Origin: CAWAXW01 sp963786155
GTDB lineage: Bacteria > Actinomycetota > CADDZG01 > WHSQ01
NCBI GenBank assembly: GCA_963786155.1
Contig: CAWAXW010000006.1
Location: 1-64,000 of the forward strand
DNA: 64,000 nucleotides
Reading direction: 5' to 3'
Position 1 is the stretch's first letter; every line of letters starts with the position of its first letter. Position numbers and translations under genes: made by a program. Shown here piece after piece: positions 45,237 to 53,492 of the stretch. The notes below the pieces were generated by a model that saw only the letters and a list, made by a program, of their open reading frames with translations, was not told the DNA's origin and made no database searches.

Positions 45237-45928
45237 ACGTGCTGGGGCTGATACCCGCTCGAGGGGGCTCTAAGGGCATTCCACGAAAGAACTTGATCCA
45301 CCTGGGAGGAGTGCCCCTAATCACTCATACCGTCGAGGCCGCCGTACGAGCAGAGTCGATCACGCGAACCGTCGTGTCCACTGACGATCCAGAGATCGAG
45401 TCGATCGTCCGATCCGCCGGCATAGATGTAATCGCTCGGCCATCGGAGCTAGGCGGAGATGAGGTCCCCGCTGTGGATGTCATTCGCCACGTAGTTGCCG
45501 AGTTGGCGAAGGACATCTACGAAGTCGTCGTCTACCTCCAACCAACATCACCGTTGCGGAACGCAGACCACATCGATCAGGCCGTGGGCATGCTTACGCG
45601 CGATCTGGATGGTGTCGTGTCGGTTGTCCCAGTGCCCCATGCGATGAATCCCGGATCGCTCATGGAGCGAGGTGACGACGGTCTGCTGCACCCACTCGAT
45701 CTGAAAGACAGTTTGAGGAGGCAAGACCGGCCCCAGCTCTACGCACGCAATGGTCCTGCGGTCCTCGTCTTATGGACCAGCATCCTTGAAGATGAGGCGC
45801 CCTTGTACTCGCATCGGTTCGCTCCCTATCCCATGACACCGATGCATTCGATAGATATCGACGATCCTAGCGACGTCGAGTTTGCTGAAGCGGCTCTTTC
45901 CTACTTGGAGCGTTCGGGCAAGAAATGA
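45233..45928 (+). CDS. legF: CMP-nonulosonate synthetase, LegF/NeuA-like
   Basis: 231 residues from GTG 45233 (4-bp overlap). Motifs: LGLIPARGGSKGIPRKNLIH, TRTVVSTDDPEIESIVRSAG, YLQPTSPLRNADHIDQAVGM, VVPVPHAMNPGSLMERG, and MHSIDIDDPSDVEFAEAALS with the metal-binding D-I-D-D-P-x-D. It transfers CMP to the finished nonulosonic acid, the last step of the cytoplasmic pathway. It resembles the gene at 25586 but is clearly distinct (the P-Q-L-Y-x-x-N-G-x motif is present here). Followed by a methyltransferase with a 4-bp overlap. Confidence 0.88.
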   Translation: MNVLGLIPARGGSKGIPRKNLIHLGGVPLITHTVEAAVRAESITRTVVSTDDPEIESIVRSAGIDVIARPSELGGDEVPAVDVIRHVVAELAKDIYEVVVYLQPTSPLRNADHIDQAVGMLTRDLDGVVSVVPVPHAMNPGSLMERGDDGLLHPLDLKDSLRRQDRPQLYARNGPAVLVLWTSILEDEAPLYSHRFAPYPMTPMHSIDIDDPSDVEFAEAALSYLERSGKK

Positions 45929-46701
45929 GGATTGGAACTGCTTTTTCGTATCGCTCATCCCATCTCATTGGCAGAGCGATACGAAGGTCGTTGGCTCGTC
46001 AGTACGGGGAAGAACCCGTGCCATACGACGTGATCAGGCGAGTACGACGGCGAGTCTGGGGCAGCGACCCCCTTTCGCCTTCCCTCAAAGAGGCGATGTC
46101 GTCCTCAGTCCAATCGCTGGAGGATCCGCTAAAGAGAGCTTTGGGGGACGCCGAGCTGGGGCCCTGGTCCGTCGATCCCAGGAGCATCAAGGTTATTGCG
46201 TCGCGCTTGAGGAATCGTCCCCCATCGCGTGTGCTGGAGTTGGGAAGCGGTTGGAGCACGGTTTGTCTGGCTGCACTGATGCGAGAGCTCTTCGATGCCG
46301 ATGAAACCCGGGTCCTCACGATCGAGCAGGACGAACGCTTTGCGTCGACCACCCGGGAACTTCTGCGAGAACGCAGTCTCGATGATCAAGCGCAGGTCGT
46401 GACGGCTCCCTTGATGAGTACCGGGAACGGGTACGACCTGTCCCTGGTAGTGGGAGACCTGAGCCGGCATCCGTTCGAAGCGGTACTCATTGATGGCCCC
46501 GCGGGCCCGACCGGAGCGAGGGCGTCGACCCTCCCCAAGGTGCTCCCTTATCTGACGAATGGCGCCCAGGTCTTCTTGGACGATGCGCTTCGGGACTCCG
46601 AGCTGTCGTTCCTGGCGGATTGGCGATCCATACCCGGATTCATCCTCGAGGGAATAGTCGTCACTGGTACCGGTCTCTTGATTGGGCATGTGGAGACGTG
46701 A
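45925..46701 (+). CDS. Class I SAM-dependent methyltransferase
   Basis: 258 residues from ATG 45925. A basic N-terminal stretch (GRAIRRSLARQYGEEPVPYD) precedes the SAM domain: VLELGSGWSTVCLAALMREL, VLTIEQDERFASTTRELLRE, and FEAVLIDGPAGPTGARASTL with the I-D-G-P motif seen in methyltransferases of the FkbM/TylF-like classes. The family recurs in polysaccharide loci. Coupled by 4-bp overlaps to legF and to the glycosyltransferase that follows, so it may modify a nonulosonate or its acceptor. Target unknown. Confidence 0.75.
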   Translation: MRIGTAFSYRSSHLIGRAIRRSLARQYGEEPVPYDVIRRVRRRVWGSDPLSPSLKEAMSSSVQSLEDPLKRALGDAELGPWSVDPRSIKVIASRLRNRPPSRVLELGSGWSTVCLAALMRELFDADETRVLTIEQDERFASTTRELLRERSLDDQAQVVTAPLMSTGNGYDLSLVVGDLSRHPFEAVLIDGPAGPTGARASTLPKVLPYLTNGAQVFLDDALRDSELSFLADWRSIPGFILEGIVVTGTGLLIGHVET

Positions 46702-47803
46702 GATTGCTGATCGCAGACACGGATCCGGGCGGTCTCTGGCAGAAGCTTTCGCGTGACAACCCTGGACTAGAGAGATTTCCCTTTGAGGAACAGTTGAAGG
46801 TCCGGGCGGATGAGTTCGTGAACGTTGCCGATTCATATGGAAGGCATCTCGTTGATATGGGTCACGACGTCTTCGTTTCACCTCTCAACGTGGCAACCGC
46901 ACAAGCATCGTGGGCCAAAGAGAACGGTGTTCCATTGAAGATCGCCCCAGTACTGTTGTCGGCTATTCCAGGTCGTGTGCGAGATCGAGTGCTCGTGGAC
47001 GTTTTCGAACGTCAAGTGGAGCACTTTGCGCCAGACGCAATCGTGAACTTGAACATCTACTCGATTCCTTCCGCGGTTCTAGCCCGACTTCGCGCCCGAG
47101 ACATATGGTTGGTCGTTCAGCATGCCGCCACTCCGGTTCCCGACGAACTGATCGCCCTTTACGATCTTGCGCTCTCGTCCTTTCCGATCACTCTGGAGCA
47201 CTTTCGCTCGCGAGGGATCGCGGCCGAGTACCTCCGGCTGGCTTTCGAGCCCGCTTTATTGAACAGGCTCGGGCCGAGGCCGCAACAGGAAGGCATCGTG
47301 TCGTTCGTGGGCTCTTTTGCAAATGCTCACTCCAGTCGCCTCGCCTTCTTCGAGGAGCTCGTGGGGGCCTTGCCCCAGCTGCGGATATGGGCTCCTAGCC
47401 TTCCTCGTGGCGTGTCGGATCCGATCCGCGAGGTGTATCAAGGAGCAGCTTGGGGACTGGAGATGTATGGGGTTCTCCATAGGTCAGCTGTGACCATTAA
47501 TCATCATGGTGACGTCCCCAGATACGCAAATAACCTTCGCCTTTTCGAGTCAACGGGAGTCGGCACGGCCCTCCTGACCGATGAGAAGGAGAACTTAGGG
47601 GGTCTCTTCGCCAGAGGAGAGGAGATTCTGACGTATACCTCCGTCACCGACTGTGCCGAAGCCGCGACAGATTCTTAGATGATCCGGTGAGGGCTGCTTC
47701 TATCGGTGCGGCCGGTCAACGGCGAACGTTGGCCGAACACAACTGGCGCGCGCGGACAGAAGAACTCCTTGGAATCCTTGGATCTCGGAAGGCTTGGAAC
47801 TGA
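46698..47803 (+). CDS. CgeB-like glycosyltransferase with one frameshift
   Basis: GTG 46698 overlaps the previous stop. The frame reads MRLLIADTDPGGLWQKL, NLNIYSIPSAVLARLRARDI, LVVQHAATPVPDELIALYDL, VSFVGSFANAHSSRLAFFEE, and AVTINHHGDVPRYANNLRLF, then ESTGVGTALLTDEKENLGGL, a CgeB/glycos_transf_1_2 pattern. A missing base near 47668 causes an early stop. Restoring it continues RFLDDPVRAASIGAAGQRRT to a TGA at 47801-47803, the family's expected C-terminus. The true length would be about 369 residues. It is therefore probably functional with a sequencing error. Confidence 0.75.
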
Positions 47804-49068
47804 GCGCTCTGAGGTTGGGATTTGTCCCGGCCACCGATCGAATGAGTGGCGGGATGTATCAGTACAGCAAGGCGATGATGGTTGGGTTGGCATCGCTCAG
47901 GTCGTCCGGACTCATCGAAGATGTCGTCGCGTTCGTACGTGATCGAGACTCATTGGATGGGCACATCGACTTCGAAACCGTTCCGCTTGAGCCACCATCC
48001 CTTTCGTCCACCGGTCGATCCTTCGCGCGGAAGGTACTCCCGGAGGGGCCCATTCGGGAACGTATTCGGCACTCGATCACCAAACGCAGCTCCAGAAAGG
48101 CACACGGAGCTGGTGTCGTTGATCGTTCGTCGATTGGCCAATGGATGCGAGCGCAAGCGGTAACCATGACTATCTATCCCGCCCCTGATTCTTTGGCCTT
48201 CGAATCCCAGTTTCCTTCGATCATGGCTATTCATGATCTTCAGCATCGATTGCAGCCCGGATTTCCCGAGGTTCATGCGGACGGTCAGTCGGAGTTCCGT
48301 GAATACCTCTACCGGAACGCAGCAAGATCATGTGCCGCGATCCTGGTGGATTCCGAGGTTGGAAAATCGGATGTTCTCGAACACTACGGGGAGGATGGGG
48401 CAACAGCGGACCGCGTGGAGGTGCTTCCCTTTCTACCTTCGCCGGACCTCGACGTCGATATCAGTCCTGCCTCAGTGGCGGAAGTCAGCGAGAGGCTCTC
48501 CCTTCCTCCCCGGTTCCTGCTCTATCCGGCCCAGTTCTGGCCACACAAGAACCATGCACGCCTTTTGGAAGCCTTCGCACGAGGCGCAAGTCCTGATGTC
48601 CATCTAGTCCTGTGCGGCACGGCTTCAGGGAAGCTTCGTCAAAGGACGTACTCCGAGGCGATGGATGTGGCCCGGCGTGTTGGCATCCTGGAGCGAACTC
48701 ACTATCTGGGCTACGTGAGCGATGAGGAGCTCTCCGCTTTGTACAGCTTGGCCCTAGCTCTGGTTTTCCCGACGTTCTTCGGACCTACGAATATCCCAGT
48801 CATCGAGGCATGGAACTTCGGTCTCCCGGTCCTTACGTCGAGGATCCACGGCATCCCCCTCCACGTAGACGACGCAGCTCTGCTCGCCGATCCGCGCTCG
48901 CCAGAAGAGCTAGCTGAGGGGATCGAACAGCTTTGCAATGACGAAGGGTTGCGTCAGCGCCTATCCGACGCTGGGAGACGGAGGCTGAGCCTTTACACTC
49001 CGCGCGATTACGTTGAGCAACTAGGCAACATCCTCGCGCGAGCCGCCGCTCGTGTGGGAGGTGATTGA
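47794..49068 (+). CDS. Glycosyltransferase family 4
   Basis: 424 residues from TTG 47794, overlapping the corrected end of the CgeB-like gene. N-terminal GT-B domain: RLGFVPATDRMSGGMYQYSK. The C-terminal domain has FLLYPAQFWPHKNHARLLEA, VHLVLCGTASGKLRQRTYSE, THYLGYVSDEELSALYSLAL, and FPTFFGPTNIPVIEAWNFGL followed by PVLTSRIHGIPLHVDDAALL. The F-G-P-T-N-I-P-V-I-E-A-W motif is the E-x7-E variant of mannosyl- and rhamnosyltransferase-like GT4 enzymes. A retaining transferase adding one sugar of the repeat unit is expected. Donor unknown. Confidence 0.88.
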   Translation: MELSALRLGFVPATDRMSGGMYQYSKAMMVGLASLRSSGLIEDVVAFVRDRDSLDGHIDFETVPLEPPSLSSTGRSFARKVLPEGPIRERIRHSITKRSSRKAHGAGVVDRSSIGQWMRAQAVTMTIYPAPDSLAFESQFPSIMAIHDLQHRLQPGFPEVHADGQSEFREYLYRNAARSCAAILVDSEVGKSDVLEHYGEDGATADRVEVLPFLPSPDLDVDISPASVAEVSERLSLPPRFLLYPAQFWPHKNHARLLEAFARGASPDVHLVLCGTASGKLRQRTYSEAMDVARRVGILERTHYLGYVSDEELSALYSLALALVFPTFFGPTNIPVIEAWNFGLPVLTSRIHGIPLHVDDAALLADPRSPEELAEGIEQLCNDEGLRQRLSDAGRRRLSLYTPRDYVEQLGNILARAAARVGGD

Positions 49069-49085
49069 AGCAGGGGTGATCAAGG

Positions 49086-49487
49086 ATGGATATCGAGGAG
49101 GTGTGGGGCCAACAGACCCTTATCGGTTACGTCATCCACTCCGAGTCCGCTCCCCCCTCAGAGACGACCTTCGTGACTCCCGCGGATGCAAATCTGCAAG
49201 TCGGATTCGTCGTCAAGTCAGCCGAGGATTCGGTGCCTCGACACGATCACAAAATGGTTGAACGATCAATAGTTGGCACTGCGGAAGTGCTTGTCGTGAC
49301 GAAAGGATCGGGGGAGATCGACTTCTTCGATCAGAAGAGGACGTTTCTCTCGACACATCGATTCACCAGGGGCGACGTGCTCGTTCTCTTGTCTGGCGGT
49401 CACGGCTTCCGGTTCGACGAGGACTGCGTCCTCCTAGAGGTGAAACAGGGACCGTATCCGGGTGTGGATGAGAAGGATCGCTTCTGA
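49086..49487 (+). CDS. Small cupin-fold protein of the polysaccharide locus
   Basis: 133 residues from ATG 49086, 17 bases after the GT4 stop. A single-domain cupin: FVVKSAEDSVPRHDHKMVER has the H-x-H and E ligands of motif 1 (HDH, then E), and GDVLVLLSGGHGFRFDEDCV carries the His of motif 2. Metal binding is therefore likely. Such small cupins recur in surface-glycan clusters, sometimes as sugar epimerase or isomerase relatives, but no specific function is recognised. It immediately precedes a DegT-type aminotransferase, which suggests a shared amino-sugar step. Confidence 0.65.
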   Translation: MDIEEVWGQQTLIGYVIHSESAPPSETTFVTPADANLQVGFVVKSAEDSVPRHDHKMVERSIVGTAEVLVVTKGSGEIDFFDQKRTFLSTHRFTRGDVLVLLSGGHGFRFDEDCVLLEVKQGPYPGVDEKDRF

Positions 49488-49490
49488 CTC

Positions 49491-50612
49491 GTGATTCCCG
49501 TCAACGAACCACTGATCGGCGAGACCGAGGAGCGCTACGTCAAGGAATGCCTGACAACGGGATGGTTGTCGTCCTCCGGACCGTTCATAGAGAAGTTCGA
49601 GTCCGAGTGGGCAACAATCTGCGGTCGGAAGTACGGGATCGCCGTTTGCAATGGAACCGTTGCCCTACAGCTCGCGGTCCGATCATTGGGTCTTCCGCCG
49701 GGATCCGAGATCATCATGCCGAGCTTCACGATCATCTCGTGTGCACTAGCGGCCATCTACAACGACTGTGTGCCGGTGTTTGTCGATTGCGACCCACGCA
49801 CCTACACGATGAAGCCCTCGGAAGTTGAGGTGCGAATCACTGAGAAGACGGCAGCGATCATGCCCGTCCACATCTATGGGCACCCTGCAGAGATGGACCC
49901 GATCATGGAGCTGGCTCGCAAGAACAGTCTGGCGGTAGTCGAGGACGCGGCGGAGGCTCATGGCGCGGCGTATCAAACGGAGAGCGGTTGGCAACCATGC
50001 GGAAGCTTCGGCGACGTCAGCATTTTCAGTTTTTATGCGAACAAGCTAGTGACGACGGGCGAAGGGGGAATGATCGTCACGGACGATCCTCAGCTGGCCG
50101 AAAGGGCCAGAAGCCTGCGCAATCTATCGTTCTCTCCGACGAGGAGATTCCTGCACGACGAGCTTGGGTTCAACTTCCGGATGACTAACGTCCAGGCCGC
50201 CCTCGGCCTCGCGCAGGCAGAACGGTTCCCAGAAATCGTTGCTCGCAAGCAGCGGAACGCGCGCAGATATCTGGAGTTACTCGACGGCATCCCCGGCCTT
50301 CTGCTTCCAGTGGAGCGACCGTGGGCCAGATCCGTCTATTGGATGTTCGCGATCCTGCTCGAGGGCGAGGCCGGCGTCGATTCCAATCACCTAGCCACCG
50401 CCTTGCAAAAGGCAGGTGTCGAAACACGTCCCTTCTTCGTCGGCTTACACGAGCAACCCCCATTGATCGACCGACAGGAGATCGTCATCGGTCCGTGTCC
50501 GGTGACCGAGCGGATATCTCGGAGAGGCCTTTACCTCCCGTCTGGGCTCGGTTTGAGCGACGCGGAGATCGTTGCAGTGTCAGAGGCCGTTCGGAGCCTC
50601 TTCGGATCGTGA
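49491..50612 (+). CDS. PLP-dependent sugar aminotransferase (perosamine synthase-like, DegT/DnrJ/EryC1)
   Basis: 373 residues from GTG 49491. Motifs: IPVNEPLIGETEERYVKECL, TTGWLSSSGPFIEKFESEWA, GIAVCNGTVALQLAVRSLGL, MPVHIYGHPAEMDPIMELAR, and the PLP Lys in FYANKLVTTGEGGMIVTDD. Then come FNFRMTNVQAALGLAQAERF and GVETRPFFVGLHEQPPLIDR. The N-E-P-x-x-G start, GWLSSSG and ANK-x-x-T-T-G-E-G-G are typical of RfbE/Per-type GDP-perosamine synthases. It would aminate a 4-keto-6-deoxy sugar distinct from the LegC substrate. Its stop overlaps the GTG of the methyltransferase gene. Confidence 0.85.
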   Translation: MIPVNEPLIGETEERYVKECLTTGWLSSSGPFIEKFESEWATICGRKYGIAVCNGTVALQLAVRSLGLPPGSEIIMPSFTIISCALAAIYNDCVPVFVDCDPRTYTMKPSEVEVRITEKTAAIMPVHIYGHPAEMDPIMELARKNSLAVVEDAAEAHGAAYQTESGWQPCGSFGDVSIFSFYANKLVTTGEGGMIVTDDPQLAERARSLRNLSFSPTRRFLHDELGFNFRMTNVQAALGLAQAERFPEIVARKQRNARRYLELLDGIPGLLLPVERPWARSVYWMFAILLEGEAGVDSNHLATALQKAGVETRPFFVGLHEQPPLIDRQEIVIGPCPVTERISRRGLYLPSGLGLSDAEIVAVSEAVRSLFGS

Positions 50613-51373
50613 ACCAGGTCTTCGGCAGTGTCTATTCGGGCCTTTATGACTCGTTCTATTCGGAGAAGGACTATGTTGCCGAATGCGATGCGGTCGAGAG
50701 TCTCTTCGAGAGACTGGCGCCGGATGGTGTCAGGTCAGTCCTCGACCTCGGTTGCGGAACGGGCAACCACGCCCTCGAACTGCACAAGAGAGGTTACGAG
50801 GTTGTCGGCGTTGATCGATCCGAGGAGATGCTGGAGATCGCGCGTCGGAAACTCCACGCTGCCGATGCGCCTCGATTCCTAAGGGGGGACATTAGGCATG
50901 TAGACGTCGCCCGGAGATTCGATGCAGTGATTGCCATGTTCGCAGTTCTCGGATACCAAACCACGGACGTCGATCTTCGGGCCACGCTCGAGAATGCCAG
51001 GCTCCACCTGGAGCCCGGCGGGCTCTTTGTGTTCGACGCGTGGTATGGACCTGCGGTTGTGCGTGTGGGTCCAGGCGATCGCTTTCGCGTCTTTCGCCAA
51101 CCAGGCCGAGAGGTGATCAGGGCTTCCAGCGGTGAGTTGCGAGAGCAGGATCGTTGCTGCCTGGTGAGGATCCAAGTATGGGATATCGAAGGTGATCGGG
51201 TTCAAGGACGCACAGACGAGCATCATCTGATGCGTTATTTCTTCCCGGACGAACTCGACCAATTGCTCAACGATTCTGGATTCACGCTCGCTCTCCTTTC
51301 GAGCTGGCCCGAAACGGATGTACAACCAAGCCTCGAGACTTGGAACATCGTGGTGGTCGCGACCGCTCTATGA
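50609..51373 (+). CDS. Class I SAM-dependent methyltransferase (sugar N- or C-methyltransferase type)
   Basis: 254 residues from GTG 50609 (GTGA overlap with the aminotransferase). The core has VYSGLYDSFYSEKDYVAECD, VRSVLDLGCGTGNHALELHK (motif I), VVGVDRSEEMLEIARRKLHA, FDAVIAMFAVLGYQTTDVDL, and LEPGGLFVFDAWYGPAVVRV. A YDSFYSEKDY start and F-D-A-W-Y-G motif are typical of the N,N-dimethyltransferases that follow amino-sugar aminotransferases (DesVI/TylM1-like). By that analogy it probably methylates the amino group made by the upstream enzyme. Overlaps the next gene by 4 bases. Confidence 0.85.
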   Translation: MNQVFGSVYSGLYDSFYSEKDYVAECDAVESLFERLAPDGVRSVLDLGCGTGNHALELHKRGYEVVGVDRSEEMLEIARRKLHAADAPRFLRGDIRHVDVARRFDAVIAMFAVLGYQTTDVDLRATLENARLHLEPGGLFVFDAWYGPAVVRVGPGDRFRVFRQPGREVIRASSGELREQDRCCLVRIQVWDIEGDRVQGRTDEHHLMRYFFPDELDQLLNDSGFTLALLSSWPETDVQPSLETWNIVVVATAL

Positions 51374-52389
51374 GGCAACCACTTGTCTCGATTGTTACAC
51401 CGAGTCTCAATCCTGGCGCCAGGCTTCGCCGCTGTCTCCGCTCCGTGGCCGCGCAGACTTATAGCAATATCGAACACCTTCTGATTGATGGTGGTTCGAC
51501 GGATGGATCCCTGGACGACCTGTCCTTCTCCTTCCCTTCGGTGCGGGTGTTAAGTGAGCCTGACCACGGCCAGTCGGATGCGATCAACAAGGGATTCGCT
51601 ATGTCCAGGGGAGAGATTGTGGGATGGCTCAACTCAGACGATGTCTTGACTCCACAGGCAGTCGATCTGACGGTTGCCGCATTCGAGTCGGGCAAGGAAA
51701 TTGGCTGGACCATAGGTAACGTGATCGTAGGCACTCGACGATCTGGAGAGATCGAGTATCCATCCAAAGTCGATCAACCCAAGAGTTGGTTCGCTCGTAA
51801 CGTCGCCGCGCAGCCAGGCTCCTTCTACGCCCGATGGGCCCTCGATCGCGTCGGTCCGCTAGATGATCGGCTGCACTACATGATGGATCTTGATCTCTGG
51901 ATCAGATTGATCGATGCGGGTATCCGTCATGAGTACATCTACGACGTCCTCGCCATTTTCGAGCTGCACGAGAACTCCAAGAGTGGTTCCGAATCGCACG
52001 AGTCATTTCTCGTGGATGACTGTGCTGTCCGGTCGAAGAGTGGCCGGATGGAGGGTGCGGCTTTCTCGCTTGGACGAGCCGCCGCCCTTCGCGCAGAGGA
52101 GCGCGGGATCCCCGTTCGCCAAGCTCTCGCCGAGGTAAGGAAGCTCATTCCCACCCTTGAGATCGGACGGCTGCCTTCCGGTGCGATAGATGCAGGTGCG
52201 CGTGCCGAGACGGTCCTGATTGGTATCAAGCGGAATTGGTGGCGTGCAGGCAGGCTCGTTGATCTCAGGTTATGGGCGGACAGCCGAATACGTTTGCGCT
52301 TGGTGGATGCTCTTTTGCACGAGTTCACGCGTCCGATGCGGAGGCGGCGCGCGAAGCCCTACTTGAGGTTTCTGGATGGGTCGTACTGA
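51370..52389 (+). CDS. Glycosyltransferase family 2
   Basis: 339 residues from ATG 51370 (ATGA overlap). GT-A core: LVSIVTPSLNPGARLRRCLR, IEHLLIDGGSTDGSLDDLSF, DHGQSDAINKGFAMSRGEIV, and GWLNSDDVLTPQAVDLTV with the N-S-D-D metal motif. The acceptor side is AAQPGSFYARWALDRVGPLD, then LHYMMDLDLWIRLIDAGIRH. This D-G-G-S-T-D-G and W-L-N-S-D-D combination is a well-populated GT2 subfamily in O-antigen loci. An inverting transfer is expected. The C-terminal 90 residues are basic and may touch the membrane. Confidence 0.9.
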   Translation: MRQPLVSIVTPSLNPGARLRRCLRSVAAQTYSNIEHLLIDGGSTDGSLDDLSFSFPSVRVLSEPDHGQSDAINKGFAMSRGEIVGWLNSDDVLTPQAVDLTVAAFESGKEIGWTIGNVIVGTRRSGEIEYPSKVDQPKSWFARNVAAQPGSFYARWALDRVGPLDDRLHYMMDLDLWIRLIDAGIRHEYIYDVLAIFELHENSKSGSESHESFLVDDCAVRSKSGRMEGAAFSLGRAAALRAEERGIPVRQALAEVRKLIPTLEIGRLPSGAIDAGARAETVLIGIKRNWWRAGRLVDLRLWADSRIRLRLVDALLHEFTRPMRRRRAKPYLRFLDGSY

Positions 52390-53481
52390 GTGATGAATGA
52401 GCGCAAAGTGGTATTCGTCATCAGTACCCGAGAGGGGATGGGCGGAGCCGAGAAGGTTGTCATCGCCTTGACGCGTGGCGCTGAAGCTCGTGGATGGAAA
52501 GCCCTCTGCCTGAACCCCTTCGATAGCTCGCCCGATGCATCGGCTCTGGCGTCATCGCTCGGGCCAGGGCTCTACCAAGCGCGCGCGCTTCCTCCTAGAA
52601 GGCTGTACGCGGCTAGGAGATGGTTGGATTCCAGGTTGACGGAGGTCAAACCAAACATTGTTCAGGCGCAACTCATCCACGCCATGATGATCCTGGCGAC
52701 TTCGCAGCAAGGTTCAAGAAGTTGGCGCGTGGTGTCGCATCAGCACGGTGATCACTTCCAGGCGAACGGCTTGCGCTTGAAGGCTTGGGTGGACCGCTGG
52801 TCCACTCGACGCTTCGACCGAGTGGTCGCCGTATCCGATCACGTAAGGCGGTTCCTTGTCGGAACCTACGGAATCCCTTCCAGTGCGATTGCCACCATCT
52901 CAAATGGATGGGATGGGTCTCCGCTGCGCCGAGGAGGGAACGCGGCCCCGACTGTCGTATGCGTTGGGAACCTTCGTCCGGAAAAAGGTCATGACATTCT
53001 TCTCAAGGCATTCACGAAAGTCGTAAGGAGGTTTCCAAATGCCCACCTTCTCTTAGTCGGCGATGGGCCATCGCGCGCTCATGTCGAGAGATGGATCAGC
53101 GAGCTCGACCTTCGAAAGAACGTCGAGATGGCCGGGGCTGTCGAAGAGGTCTGGCCATTCCTGGCCCGAGGCGATGTCGCTGCCCTGCCCTCATTCAATG
53201 AGACCTCCGGGATCGCAGCCATGGAGGCAATGGGTGCTGGACTGCCGGTCGTGGCTTCGAACGTCGGAGGCCTGCCAGAGCTAGTCGAGCATGGTCATAC
53301 CGGCCACTTGGTCGCACCCCGCGATCCGGAGGAACTTGCAGATGCTCTTCTAGACCTGTTGACCGATCCAGAGAAAGCGCGTAGGTGGGGTGAACGTGGA
53401 CGGGAACTCGCAGTTGGACGCCAAACTTCCAAAATGGTGGACGCGTATTACGACTTGTTCGAGTCTTTGCCGCCGAGATGA
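52390..53481 (+). CDS. Glycosyltransferase family 4
   Basis: 363 residues from GTG 52390 (ATG 52393 is the next codon). Motifs: VVFVISTREGMGGAEKVVIA, IVQAQLIHAMMILATSQQGS, DRVVAVSDHVRRFLVGTYGI, VVCVGNLRPEKGHDILLKAF, and AHLLLVGDGPSRAHVERWIS. The E-x7-E motif is in NETSGIAAMEAMGAGLPVVA, then VGGLPELVEHGHTGHLVAPR. A retaining GT4 and the last gene of the plus-strand run before the convergent O-antigen ligase. Only 11 bases separate the two 3' ends. Confidence 0.9.
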   Translation: MMNERKVVFVISTREGMGGAEKVVIALTRGAEARGWKALCLNPFDSSPDASALASSLGPGLYQARALPPRRLYAARRWLDSRLTEVKPNIVQAQLIHAMMILATSQQGSRSWRVVSHQHGDHFQANGLRLKAWVDRWSTRRFDRVVAVSDHVRRFLVGTYGIPSSAIATISNGWDGSPLRRGGNAAPTVVCVGNLRPEKGHDILLKAFTKVVRRFPNAHLLLVGDGPSRAHVERWISELDLRKNVEMAGAVEEVWPFLARGDVAALPSFNETSGIAAMEAMGAGLPVVASNVGGLPELVEHGHTGHLVAPRDPEELADALLDLLTDPEKARRWGERGRELAVGRQTSKMVDAYYDLFESLPPR

Positions 53482-53492
53482 CGAATTGGTCG

